Source: Mycoplasma yeatsii GM274B (GTDB lineage Bacteria; Bacillota_I; Bacilli_A; Mycoplasmatales; Mycoplasmataceae). From it: a stretch of DNA of 64,000 bases. The notes beneath the pieces were generated by a model. The model was not told the origin of the DNA, made no database searches, and was given only the letters and a program-made list of their open reading frames with translations. The stretch's first letter is position 1. Every line of letters starts with the position of its first letter. The position numbers and the translations under genes are program-made. This document shows positions 9,636-19,406 of the stretch, one piece after another. The DNA lies in NCBI RefSeq assembly GCF_000875755.1, contig NZ_CP007520.1, positions 434,001 through 498,000 on the forward strand, written 5' to 3'.

Positions 9636-9987
9636 GAGACTTCATTTATAACCCACGTTCTGTACTATTACTAGTGTCAACCATCTATCTAGCATTTCTG
9701 CTCCTAGTTTTGATTCTGTTTCTCTTAACTAGATTCCTCTACCAAAATTTGAGTTTCTTGCTTATGGGGTTTACCGCGTTCCATTTCAAGGTTTCCCTAT
9801 ACTCGTCTCTGTGGCACTTCATAACTGTTGCATAGCTTTCGCCTTAGCTTAGTTATGCCGTCAGTAAAATCTACTGCCTAGACTTATTTATTCGTCTAGC
9901 ATAATCACTACAACCATCACAGGTTGTGCAAGCGTGGAGTTTCCTCTATATCATCTTTCAAATACAGCGGTTGACAAATAAAATCTC
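9636..9987 (-). ncRNA. rnpB: RNase P RNA (type B)
   Basis: The catalytic RNA of RNase P matures tRNA 5' ends. On the minus strand the universal blocks are present in order: GAGGAAACTCCACGC near the 5' end, GACGGCATAAC, AAACCCCATAAGCAAG, GGTAGAGGAATC and the 3' ACAGAACGTGGGTTATA. The termini are supported by a 13-bp P1 helix: GAGATTTTATTTG (9987-9975) with TAAATGAAGTCTC at the 3' end. The size of about 352 nt and the architecture are those of low-GC Gram-positive type B RNAs. A -10 TACAAT lies at 9999-9994, about 7 nt before the inferred 5' end. Confidence 0.93.
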
Positions 9988-10019
9988 AAATTTATTGTAC
10001 AACAACAATTTGAGATTTA
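9981..10019 (-). promoter_or_regulatory. rnpB promoter inside an upstream terminator hairpin
   Basis: Plus-strand AAATCTCAAATT (9981-9992) and AATTTGAGATTT (10008-10019) are perfect 12-bp inverted repeats. On the minus strand they form a hairpin after the DUF285 gene followed by TATTT. The loop contains TACAAT (9999-9994), the likely rnpB -10, and the 3' arm is the start of rnpB P1. Confidence 0.6.
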
Positions 10020-10053
10020 AAACATATATTCAATTTCTTAAAACTTTTTATAA

Positions 10054-11880
10054 TTACTTGTTCTTTTTACGTCTTTTCATAACTGAAATAGCTGTTGAAG
10101 CAATTGAAACAATTCCTGTAGTTGTTCCTACTGAACTTCCTAATATTAACCCAAGATTAGAATCTTGTTTAGGCTCTTTAGAAGTTGTTTCTTGGAAAAA
10201 TTCATTAAATTGTTTTTCTTGGCTATGTCTTGTTGTATAAAACACAACTTTATGAGATTTCTTTTCTGATTCATTATAAGTAAAATTAAGTCTTAATGCA
10301 TTATTTTTGTTATCTATAGTTCATTGATAGTTTTTCTCGTCTTTATTTGTGATTTTTTTACCATCAAGTTCTAAAACAACTCCGTCCTTTTCAATGTTAG
10401 ATTTTACAATAAGATCAAAATCATTATAAAGGTTATAAAAAAAGTAAAAAACACCATCTATAAACCTAAATTTTTTACCTATATTAGCACCAGCAGGAAT
10501 ACGGAAAATTAGAGATCGTTCTATAATCTCTCTAAGTTCGTTAGGAGGAAATTTTGGAAAATTTGGTAATGTAAACTTGTCAGGATTACCAAAAAATTCA
10601 AATTCTTCTACCTGTTCAATATTAAATTTAGATAAATTTTGATTAAAATTTGTTGCTTCAGCAAACATATAACCCATATCAGTTACATTAGAAGTATTTC
10701 ATTTAGATATATCTTGATTAAATGATATTGCTTCAGCAAACATTGAATTCATATCTGTTACTTTTGAAACATCTCATTTTGAAATATTTTGATTAAATGC
10801 TTCTGTTCCAGCAAACATAGAATTCATATCCGTTACATTTGATGTGTTTCAATTACTTATATCTTTGTTAAATGACTTAGCATCTTCAAACATATGTTGC
10901 ATATTAGTTACATTAGAAGTGTTAAAATGAGAAATTGATTGATTAAACTCAGAAGCATCTGAAAACATATAATCCATTCTTGTTACTTTTGAAGTATCTC
11001 ACTTAGTTAATGGTTTATTGAAATTTGATGCTCTTCAAAACACTCCTCGCATATCAGTTACATTTGAAGTGTTTCAATTTGAGATATCTTGGTTGAATTT
11101 TTTTGATTCAGCAAAAATATTTCGAATAGTAGTTACATTTGAAGTATCTCAAGCTATATATTTTGTGCCATCACTTTTTACAACTTCTTTTGTAGATATA
11201 TCTTGATTAAAATTTTTTGCTCCAGCAAACATGTAACGCATATCAGTAACTTTTGAAGTGTTTCAATTTCCTATATCTGAATTAAATGCTTCTGCTCCAG
11301 CAAACATTTGCATCAGACTAGTTATTTTAGAAATATCTCATTGTGATATATCTTGATTAAATTTTTCAGCACCTAAAAACATTTTTTCTATCTCAATTAC
11401 ATTTGAAGTATTTCAATTTCCAATTGGTTGATTAAAGTTTTTAGCAAACGAAAACATTGAATACATATTTGTAACATTTGAAGTATTTCAATTACCTATA
11501 TTTTGATTAAATTTTTCAGCAAATAAAAACATTCCACTCATATCAGTTACATTTGAAGTATTTCAGTTTTCAATACCTTTTATTTTAGGATTTTTATTAC
11601 CGGAAAAAGCTGCTCCTAAACTTGTAATATGACTTGGTAATTTGTCTGGAACTTTATTTACACTTTCAGGAAAATGTTGTATTTGTCATTCTCCTTCATG
11701 ATTTTTAAAATAGCCAATTTCAATACATCTTGTTGGATCATTTTCATCATATTTGTGTCGTTTTTCTTCTATTAGAATTGATGAATCTTGTGTTGTTATA
11801 TTTGAATTATTTACTTTTGTTACTAGTTTTAAACCAGGTGTTGATAAAAACATTAATAATAAACAACCTAGTAATTTCAT
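10054..11880 (-). CDS. DUF285 (BspA-like) repeat surface protein
   Basis: A 608-aa surface protein. The N terminus [16 protein letters not shown] is a signal sequence. The centre holds about 12 repeats of roughly 25 residues of the form WDTSNVTDMxxMFxxAxxFNQDIS (DUF285, encoded by PARCEL elements). The C terminus has a hydrophobic anchor ([20 protein letters not shown]) ending in KRRKKNK, so the protein is probably held in the membrane with repeats outside. One repeat carries an insertion of the type [14 protein letters not shown]. Nearly every repeat has a UGA Trp. A G-rich ribosome site (AAAGGGGG) precedes ATG 11880. It is about 30 nt from a near-identical downstream-type gene and is a likely partner for recombination. 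Function unknown; adhesion or immune variation is often proposed. Confidence 0.88.
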
Positions 11881-11916
11881 ATTCTTCCCCCTTTAATTTC
11901 TTAAAACTTTTTATAA

Positions 11917-13697
11917 TTACTTGTTATTTTTACGTCTTTTCTTAACTAAAATAGCTGTTGAAGCAATTGAAACAACTCCTGTAGTTGTTCCTATTGAACT
12001 TCCTAATATTAACCCAAGATTAGAATCTCGTTTAGGTTGTCTTATTTCTTGGAAAAATTCATCAAATTGTTTTTCTTGGTTATGTCTTGTTATATAAAAA
12101 ACAACTTTATGAGATTTATCTTCTGATTCATTATAAGTAAAGTTAAGTTTTAATGTATTATTTTTGCTATTTATAGTTCATTCATAGTTTTGTTCATCTT
12201 TATTTGTGATTTTCTTACCATCAAGTTCTAGAACAACTCCGTCTTTTTCAATGTTAGGTTTTACAATAAGATCACGATCATTATAAAGGTTATAAAAAAA
12301 TAAAAAACATCATCTTTAAACCTAAATTTTTTACCTATATGAGCATGAGCAGGAGCACCAATGAATAAAGATGATCTTATAATTTCTTCTAGTTTTTTAG
12401 GTTGGAAGGGTGGAAAATTTGGTATTTTAACCTTATTTTCATCAGCAAAAAAATCAAAATATTCTACTTGTTCAACATTTAAGCGTGATATATCTTGTTC
12501 AAAATTGTCAGCTCCTTCAAACATATATTCCATTTCTTTTACATTTGAAGTGTCTCAATTAGATATGTCTTGGTTGAAATTCTTAGCATCTGAAAACATA
12601 CTACTCATATCAGTTACACTAGATGTGTTTCAGTTGTTTAATGGTTGATTAAATTGTGTTGCTCCTTCAAACATAGCATCCATATCAGTAACATTTGAAG
12701 TGTTTCAGTTGTTCAATGGTTGATTAAATGATATTGCATCATTAAACATTCTATTCATATCAGTCACTTTTGAAGTGTCTCAATTACCTATTTCCTGATT
12801 AAATGATATTGCATCTTCAAACATAGATTGCATATTAACTACACCAGATGTATCTCAAGCAGTATAAGTTGATCCATCTTCTCTTGTGACTTTTTTTGTG
12901 TTTATATTTTGGTTGAATTTTGAAGCATTAATAAACATAACACCCATATCAGTAACTTTTGAAGTGTTTCATTTATCTAATGGATGATTAAAATCACTAG
13001 CAAGTGCAAACATACGATTCATATTAGTTACATTTGAAGTATCTCAAGCGATATAAGTTGATCCGTCTTCTCTTGTGACTTTTTTTGTGTTTATATCTTG
13101 GTTGAATTTTGAAGCATTAGTAAACATTCTTCTCATAGTAGTTACATTTGAAGTATTTCACTTAGATATATCTCGGTTGAAAGTTTCAGCTCCTAAAAAA
13201 ATCCCTTCCGCATTAGTTAGACCCGATATGTTTCAATTACCTATATCTTGGTTGAAATTCTTAGCATATGAAAACATACATTCCATACTTGTAACTTGTG
13301 AAGTATTTCACCTAGATATGTCTTGGTTAAATTTCTGAGCAAATTTAAACGTATAACTCATATCAGTTACATTTGAAGTATCTCATTTTTCAATACCTTT
13401 TATTTCAGTATTTTTATTACTTGCAAAAGCGTCACTTAAACTTGTAATATGGCTTGGTAATTCTGTCGGAACTTCTTTTACACTTTCATGAAAATTTTGT
13501 ATTTGTCATTCTCCTTTATGATTTTTAAAATACCCAATTTCAGTACATTTTGTTTTATCATCATTATACTTATGTTCTTTTCATTCTATTACAATTGATG
13601 AATCTCGTGTTGTTATATTTGAATTATTTATTTTTGTTGTTAGTTTTAAACCAGGTGTTGATAAAAACGTTAATAATAAACAACTTAGTAATTTCAT
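11917..13697 (-). pseudogene. DUF285 surface protein with a -1 frameshift
   Basis: A close paralog of the neighbouring 608-aa protein, with signal peptide MKLLSCLLLTFLSTPG, about 11 DUF285 repeats, and the same C-terminal anchor and KRRKNNK tail. The reading frame from ATG 13697 ends early at 12261 (478 aa). At about 12300, where the intact copy reads A7-G-T-A6 on the plus strand, this copy reads A7-T-A6, one base short. The anchor-coding part (12300-11917) is therefore in another frame. With one base restored the product would be 593 aa. The result is either a decayed gene or a slippage-controlled one. AAGGAGG precedes the start. Confidence 0.8.
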
Positions 13698-13717
13698 ATC
13701 TTTCCTCCTTTTTGCAT

Positions 13718-13750
13718 AAAAAAATTAAACCTTTGAAAAGTAAAAGGCTT
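13718..13750 (-). terminator. Terminator after the gpsB/divIVA-like gene
   Basis: On the minus strand AAGCCTTT (13750-13743) pairs over 8 bp with AAAGGTTT (13734-13727), followed by TAATTTTTTT. It lies just upstream of the frameshifted DUF285 gene start. Confidence 0.7.
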
Positions 13751-13773
13751 TGAGATTTAAAAATAATTTATCT

Positions 13774-14151
13774 TTACTTTTTATTAGCCAATAAAGTATA
13801 GATTTCATCTATCTTTTTAAGTCTTTGTTCATTTTCAACTAAGTTATTTTCAATTCTTGAAATTCTTTTAATAATATCTGCATCACCAAAAGTGTTTTTC
13901 ATTAAATCTCAGTTTTGTTTACGATATTCTTGAATTTCAACTAAAATAGCATCATTTTTATTTGAAATATTTTCTAATTTTTCATTAGCTGCATCTAATT
14001 CATTTTTTAAATCATGAATCTTTTGTTCAAAATACATATAATCAGAAATTATTTCATCTAAAAAATCATTAACTTCTTCAGCTTTATAACCTTTATAAAC
14101 TATATTAAATTTTTTATTTTGAATTTGACTAATAGTAAATTTTTTCGACAT
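13774..14151 (-). CDS. DivIVA/GpsB-family cell division protein
   Basis: A 125-aa protein. The N-terminal FTISQIQNKKFNIVYKGYKAEEVNDFLDEI matches the DivIVA/GpsB membrane-targeting domain (F-x-x-x-x-GY-x-x-x-EVDxFLD). It continues as a coiled coil (residues 35-75) and, after a UGA Trp, a second short helix. Family members organise septal and lateral wall synthesis; in a wall-less cell the role is probably in division or membrane-curvature sensing. AGGGAG precedes the ATG. It is divergent from recU. Confidence 0.85.
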
Positions 14152-14214
14152 TTTTATTCTCCCTAATAAATTTATTGTATCATTTCCTAATACTTTAATA
14201 GAAGAGGTGAAAAT

Positions 14215-14724
14215 ATGTATCCATTAAAAAATAAAGGACAATATCTAGAAACTATATTAAATATAACAAATCAAAAGTATTTAAATGAACAAATTTGTGT
14301 TGTTACAAAAATCCCAACAAATATTAATTTAATTAATATTAAAAATAAAATGATTACAAATGCCACTTTTAAAGATAATTTTAACTGTGATTATATTGGA
14401 GTTTATAATTCAGTTTATTTTGAATTTGATGCTAAAGAAACTTCTAAAGATTCATTTAATTTTAATGCTTTAAGAAAAAATCAACAAAATAAATTAGAAC
14501 TAGTTGAACAACAAAAAGGCTTAGCTTTCATTATTTTATATTTTTCATATTATGATGATTTTTATTTAATTACTTACAAACAATTAAAAGACTATACAAA
14601 AAAATATAAAAAAACAATTCCAAGACAATGAATTGTTGAAAATTGTATAGAATTGTTTTTAACTAGTTCATTAAAACTAGATTATGTAAAACACTTTAAT
14701 CATCTAATCAATCAAATTTGCTAA
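14215..14724 (+). CDS. recU: Holliday junction resolvase RecU
   Basis: RecU cleaves Holliday junctions in Gram-positive bacteria. The 169-aa protein contains GQYLETILNITN near the N terminus and the nuclease core CDYIGVYNSVYFEFDAKET followed by LVEQQKGLAFIILYF, matching the YxGx(n)DFDAKET pattern of RecU. One UGA Trp occurs near the end (PRQWIVEN). AGAGGTG precedes the ATG. The 3' end overlaps the convergent dnaD-like gene by 29 nt. Confidence 0.92.
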
Positions 14725-15247
14725 GTTCATTAGTTATTAGTGAATATGAATTTAAAAATGTATTAATTTCTTTTATTAGTGATTCATAATCAGCAAATTG
14801 ATTTTTGCTAACAATTTCTAATAACTGTTTTTTAGTGATGTCTTGACTAGTTAAAGATAAAATATTTAGTTTTTCTTCTTCATTAAGTTTAAAGTTAAGT
14901 TTTTGATCTACAGAATCTAAAAATTCTTTATTATCTTGAATTTTATAAAAGCTAGCTGCAGCATTTGATAATTTTTCAAACAACTTATTAAAATCAATAT
15001 ATCTAGGTTTTATATCAATTAGATCATTATCAACAAGACCTTGTAATTCGTTTTCTATATCATCAACATTCATATTCATATATTGACTTAAAAGAGTAGG
15101 TGTTACCATTTTTCTAGTTTGATCATTAATATGCATGATCATTAAAACGATTAACAACTGATTATCTGTTAAGTTGATTTTTTTATAGTACTCTAATAAA
15201 AGTTTTTTCTTAGAAACTATACCTTTTTCTAGTAGTTGTTCAATCAT
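14696..15247 (-). CDS. DnaD-like replication initiation protein
   Basis: A 183-aa protein resembling DnaD of low-GC Gram-positives. An N-terminal winged helix (LLSQYMNMNVDDIENELQGL) is followed by a C-terminal helical part ending LSKFDWLDD after a UGA Trp. DnaD helps load the helicase at the origin. ATG 15247 is chosen because AGGTGAG lies just upstream; the frame is open further but without a start signal. It follows hup after a terminator. Assignment rests on the overall layout and not on a unique motif. Confidence 0.7.
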
Positions 15248-15276
15248 TATCTCACCTCTTATAAAATAGAGTTTAA

Positions 15277-15306
15277 TAAAAACGGCTGAGATTTCCAACC
15301 GTTTTT
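15277..15306 (-). terminator. Terminator after hup
   Basis: AAAACGG (15279-15285) pairs with CCGTTTT (15299-15305). On the minus strand a T run follows the stem. It separates hup from the dnaD-like gene. Confidence 0.75.
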
Positions 15307-15322
15307 AAATTATTTTTTAATT

Positions 15323-15598
15323 TTATGCGTTTAATGATTCTTTTAATTGTTTAGCTGGTTTAAATTTAGCTGATTTTGAAGCAGAAATTTTAATTTTTTC
15401 TCCTGTTGAAGGGTTAATTCCTTCACGTGCTGCTCTTTCAGAAATTGAGAATTTACCAAATCCAGCAACTGAAACTTCTTTTCCACTTATTAAGTGATTT
15501 GAAATTGCTTCAAATAATCTATTAACAACTTTTTCAGCATCTGCTTTTGAAATGTTTTCATTAATAATAATTTCATCAATTAAATCTTTTTTTGTCAT
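15323..15598 (-). CDS. hup: DNA-binding protein HU
   Basis: HU is the small histone-like dimer that bends DNA. The 91-aa protein begins MTKKDLIDEIIIN, has the family signature GKEVSVAGFGKFSISERAAR and the beta-arm GINPSTGEKIKI, and ends in KFKPAKQLKESLN. The ribosome site is weak. It lies 37 nt after gpsA and before a terminator. Confidence 0.96.
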   Translation of the reverse strand: MTKKDLIDEIIINENISKADAEKVVNRLFEAISNHLISGKEVSVAGFGKFSISERAAREGINPSTGEKIKISASKSAKFKPAKQLKESLNA

Positions 15599-15635
15599 AT
15601 TATTGATCCACGCTTTCTATTTAAATTAAATATTT

Positions 15636-16628
15636 TTATAATTTAAAGGCTGTAAAAACTTTATTTAAAAGTGATATTGGCCTGTTATTATTATATAAAA
15701 TTTTGTTTAACAATATAAAGAAAGTAAGGGGTTTTTTGATGGTTTTACACATTTTTTCAACATTTATTAATATATTTAAATTTTCTATGTTGTAGTTTAA
15801 TTCTTCTATAGCTTTTTGTGTATCGTTATATTTTGCTATCATTAAGCCTAATTTAAATTCTGATGAATCATTATCATAATAACTTTTTAAAAAACTTGAA
15901 AGAGTTGCAAAATTTAAAAAACTATCTTTTGAATAATTATTAAAGTTCTTCATAACTTGATCAATTGATTGAACTATTATAGTAAATAAACTTGAACAGG
16001 TATTTATACTACATTCTAATCCAGTTAAAATTCCACCACATAAAGCAAAAACTTTACTAAAACTATTTGCAATTTCACAACTTAGAATATCTTGTGAAAC
16101 TAAACAATTAAAATATTCATTATCAAAAATATTAGCTACGATTTCAGCTGATTTAATATCATTTGAGCACACATTAAAACAAGTAGGTTGTTTTTTAACT
16201 ATTTCGCTTGCTATATTAGCTCCAAAAATAACTGCATAATCTTTTAAAATATCATTAGTTTTAAAAATATTTATAATATCAGTTGAAAATGAAGTTAAAT
16301 CATCTTTTAAACTAGGATAAGCATCAACTATTATCATTTTTCTTTTAGCATAATTGATAATTTCTTGAATTAAATTTTGATCTTTTTTACTAGCTAAAAC
16401 TAAAACTTCACAATTTTCTAAACTAGCTAATAAACAATTTGTAGCTTTTATGTTTTGATTGATTTTTAACTCATTTAAAAACTTTGAATTTTTATGTTCA
16501 TAGTTAATTTGATCAGCAATATCTTCATCACTTGTATAAATTATCACTTTATGATGATTATCAGCTAAAACATTAGCTAAACTAGTTGCATAATCATCAC
16601 ATCCAATGATAGTTATATTTTTACTCAT
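15636..16628 (-). CDS. gpsA: GpsA-like glycerol-3-phosphate dehydrogenase, degenerate active site
   Basis: Length (330 aa) and layout fit NAD(P)-dependent glycerol-3-phosphate dehydrogenase, which makes glycerol-3-phosphate for lipids: an N-terminal Rossmann start (ITIIG...ATSLANVLADN), a GANIASEIVKK block where the family has GPSFAEE, and a helical C-terminal domain. Key residues are changed. The glycine motif GxGxxG reads GCDDYA (residues 9-14), the catalytic Lys of the ALKNV motif is Ser191 followed by Lys192, and the substrate-binding TC/SRN motif is not seen. It may have lost or altered its activity. It overlaps the der operon (der stop at 16631) and precedes hup. Confidence 0.7.
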   Translation of the reverse strand: MSKNITIIGCDDYATSLANVLADNHHKVIIYTSDEDIADQINYEHKNSKFLNELKINQNIKATNCLLASLENCEVLVLASKKDQNLIQEIINYAKRKMIIVDAYPSLKDDLTSFSTDIINIFKTNDILKDYAVIFGANIASEIVKKQPTCFNVCSNDIKSAEIVANIFDNEYFNCLVSQDILSCEIANSFSKVFALCGGILTGLECSINTCSSLFTIIVQSIDQVMKNFNNYSKDSFLNFATLSSFLKSYYDNDSSEFKLGLMIAKYNDTQKAIEELNYNIENLNILINVEKMCKTIKKPLTFFILLNKILYNNNRPISLLNKVFTAFKL

Positions 16629-16630
16629 AA

Positions 16631-17938
16631 TTATTTTCTTTCTCTAAAAATTATATTAATTGGTACACCTTCAAAACCGAATTGTAATCTTATTTGATTT
16701 TCTATAAAACGTTTATATGAAAAATGAACAAAGTTTGGATTATTAACAAATAAAACAAAAGTAGGAAGATAAGCATCAACTTGATTAGCATAATAAATTT
16801 TTAATCTTCCACCGTTATGTTCTGGAGCTGGATTAATTAATTGAGCTCTATTTAAAACTTCATTTAAAACATGAGTTTTAATTTTAGTTGATAATGATTC
16901 TTTAATTTCTTCAATTGAATCAATAATTTTACTAATTCTAGTTTTATCTAATGCTGAAATAAAAATAATTTTAGCATATTGTAAATATTTAAAATAAGCT
17001 CTGATTTCTTCTTCTTTTTTTAATAATTGTTCTTCTTTGTTTTTAACTAGATCTCATTTATTAGCAACAATAATAATTGGTTTTTTTTCTTCAAAAGCTA
17101 ATCCACCAATATTTGTATCTTGATCAGTTATATTTTTTGATGCATCAATCATTAATAAAACAACATCACTATTATTAATAGTTGATAAAGATCTTAAATA
17201 ACTATATTTTTCAATACCTTCATATATTTTAGATTTTCTTCTAATTCCAGCAGTATCAATTAAAGTGTATTCTTTATGATGATATTTAAATTTAGTGTCA
17301 ACTGCATCAAGTGTTGTTCCTGCAATATCACTTACAATCATTCTTTCTTCACCAACTAGTGAATTAACTAAACTAGATTTTCCTACATTAGGACGTCCTA
17401 TAATTGCAATTCTAGTTGAATCATCTTTAATATTAGAATCATTTTTAGGCATTAGATTAATTACTCTATCTAATAAATCTCCAATTCCAATTCCATGAGT
17501 TGATGACACCATCACAGCTTGATCAAAACCTAAACTTAAGTATTCATAACTTTCAACTCCAGTTTGTTTTTTATCATATTTATTAGCAACTAAAACAACG
17601 GGTTTTTTAGTTTTGTATAACATTTTAGCTACCATTTTATCTTCATTAGTAATACCTTGTTGAGAGTCTAAAACAAAAACAATTACGTCAGCTTCTTGCA
17701 TCGCAATTTCAGCTTGAACTTTAATTTCTCTTGTAAATTGTTCTTCTTTTAAAGTAATACCACCAGTATCGATAACTATAAATTCTCTAGTTAATCATTC
17801 AGCATTACCATAAATTCTATCTCTTGTTACACCTGGTGTATCTTCAACAATAGATTTTTTTTCTCTAATTATTCTGTTAAATAAACTAGATTTACCTACA
17901 TTTGGTCTTCCTACGATTGCTACAATTCCCTTTTTCAT
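16631..17938 (-). CDS. der: Ribosome-assembly GTPase Der (EngA)
   Basis: Der has two tandem G domains and is needed for 50S assembly. The 435-aa protein starts [20 protein letters not shown] (first P-loop), with a second [16 protein letters not shown] near residue 180 and DTAGIRR in G2. The C-terminal KH-like domain ends [19 protein letters not shown] Trp codons occur in both halves. The ATG overlaps the cmk stop (TAATG), so translation is coupled. Confidence 0.96.
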
Positions 17939-18606
17939 TATTTTTCTCTTTCTAATTGTTTAATTTTATTTACTACTAAATCTACAACTTGATCAATAGT
18001 TAGATTTGAATTATCTATATATCAAGCATCATCAACTAAAACCAAAGGTCCAGTTGATCTAGTTTTATCAGTGTGATCTCTTTTTTCTAAATCACTTTTA
18101 ATTTCTTCATATGTTTTACCGATAATATTATTTTTAATGTTTTGATCATATCGACGTTGAGCTCTTGATTCAATTGATGAATCTAAATATATTTTTAAAT
18201 CAGCATTAGGTAAAACTACACTTGTAATATCTCGTCCTATTTCAATATATCCACCGTTTTTAACCATATCACGTTGTTTTTTAACCATAAATTCTCTAAC
18301 TTCTTTAATTGGAGTTATGTAATTTATGATATTAATTATTTCATTGTTTTGAAGTGAATTTGTTACATTAACATTATTTACAAAAACATCATCTTTATCT
18401 ACTTTATAATCAAATTTATCTAATAATTTTATAACTTGATTTTCATCAGTATGATCTATTTTTTGATCTAAACAAAATCAAGTTAAAGCACGATACATCA
18501 AACCAGTATCAATAAATTGGTAATCAACAATATCAGCTATCTTTTTAAATGTAACTGATTTACCACTTCCACTAGTTCCATCAACAGCAACAATTAATTT
18601 CTTCAT
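17938..18606 (-). CDS. cmk: Cytidylate kinase
   Basis: Cmk phosphorylates CMP and dCMP. The 222-aa protein starts [17 protein letters not shown] with the P-loop, then [13 protein letters not shown] and [21 protein letters not shown], and a lid with YDQN...RSTGPLV. The family GRDIGT reads GRDITS. AAAGGAAT precedes ATG 18606. It is in an operon with der, gpsA and hup; cmk-der adjacency is common in Firmicutes. Confidence 0.94.
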
Positions 18607-18618
18607 ATTAATTCCTTT

Positions 18619-19305
18619 CTAAACATAAATAGGTAAAATAATTGAAATAACCATAATCAATACAAAAATTGGTGATAATATTGAAAATCATCTAAATTTT
18701 ATTTCATAGATTTGTTTTTTTCTATCTAAATCACTTAATTTTTTTAAGTTCATTTCTTTACATTCTTTAACTAGTTCATTAATTGATTTTTTAGAAATAT
18801 TATCACTTGTTTTATTAACTTCTTTTTTTATTGATGCTTTAGCTATTTTTGTAAAGTTATTTTCTACTAGTTCTAGATTTTTATATTTATTAGTATTTTG
18901 TTGTAATTTTAAATAAGTACTATGATGAAGTTCTTCTAAATTAGAAAAATAATATTTATAATCATCTAAAAAATTAGTTTGAACTTTTTGTTTTTTATCA
19001 ATAGCTTCTTGAATGTTTAATTCTTTTAAAAGATATAATTGAGATTTAATATTTTCAATAATTTCTTGATTAATTGCTTCATCATTTGCACTTTTACCTA
19101 AATAGAATTTACTTTCTTCAAACTCTTTATTAGTCATTGATAAAACATTAGTAAAAAACTGATTATCAATTTCTTTTAACTTACTAATAACTTCTTCTAT
19201 ATAATCAGAATATTTTCCATCATGACCTGCTTGTTTAGTTTCTTGATTTATTAAAGCAATTTCTTTGGCAAATATTTCATTTCTAGAAATAGGTTTAGTT
19301 TTCAT
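18619..19305 (-). CDS. Unrecognised protein with C-terminal membrane anchor
   Basis: A 228-aa protein I do not recognise. It is highly charged and helical for about 200 residues (Lys/Glu/Asn-rich, coiled-coil-like) and ends, after a UGA Trp, in a single hydrophobic segment (FSILSPIFVLIMVISIILPI). It is therefore probably a cytosolic protein tethered by its tail. GAGGTGC lies before ATG 19305. The stop is 12 nt before cmk, placing it first in the cmk-der-gpsA-hup operon. Confidence 0.75.
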
Positions 19306-19370
19306 TAAAGCACCTCTTTAATCTCTTATTATTTTATCTTAAATATAGATTAAAAGATATTGTCTTATAT

Positions 19371-19402
19371 AAAACAAAAAACAAATCATAAATGATTTGT
19401 TT
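19371..19402 (-). terminator. Terminator of the p37-p29-p69 operon
   Basis: ACAAATCAT (19381-19389) pairs with ATGATTTGT (19392-19400). On the minus strand the stem is followed by a T-rich run. It lies directly after the permease stop. Confidence 0.8.
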
Positions 19403-19406
19403 AATG

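Noticed and set aside
10640..11570. Regular repeats about 75 bp apart looked at first like a repeat array
   Set aside because: They are in-frame DUF285 coding repeats with variable sequence and no constant repeat plus unique spacers, so not CRISPR.
13075..13338. Open plus-strand frames opposite the DUF285 genes
   Set aside because: They are periodic shadows of the minus-strand repeats and lack signals for translation.
15636..16628. gpsA called as a pseudogene
   Set aside because: The frame is intact for 330 codons with normal length and operon position; only residues are changed, so it is reported as a degenerate but intact gene.
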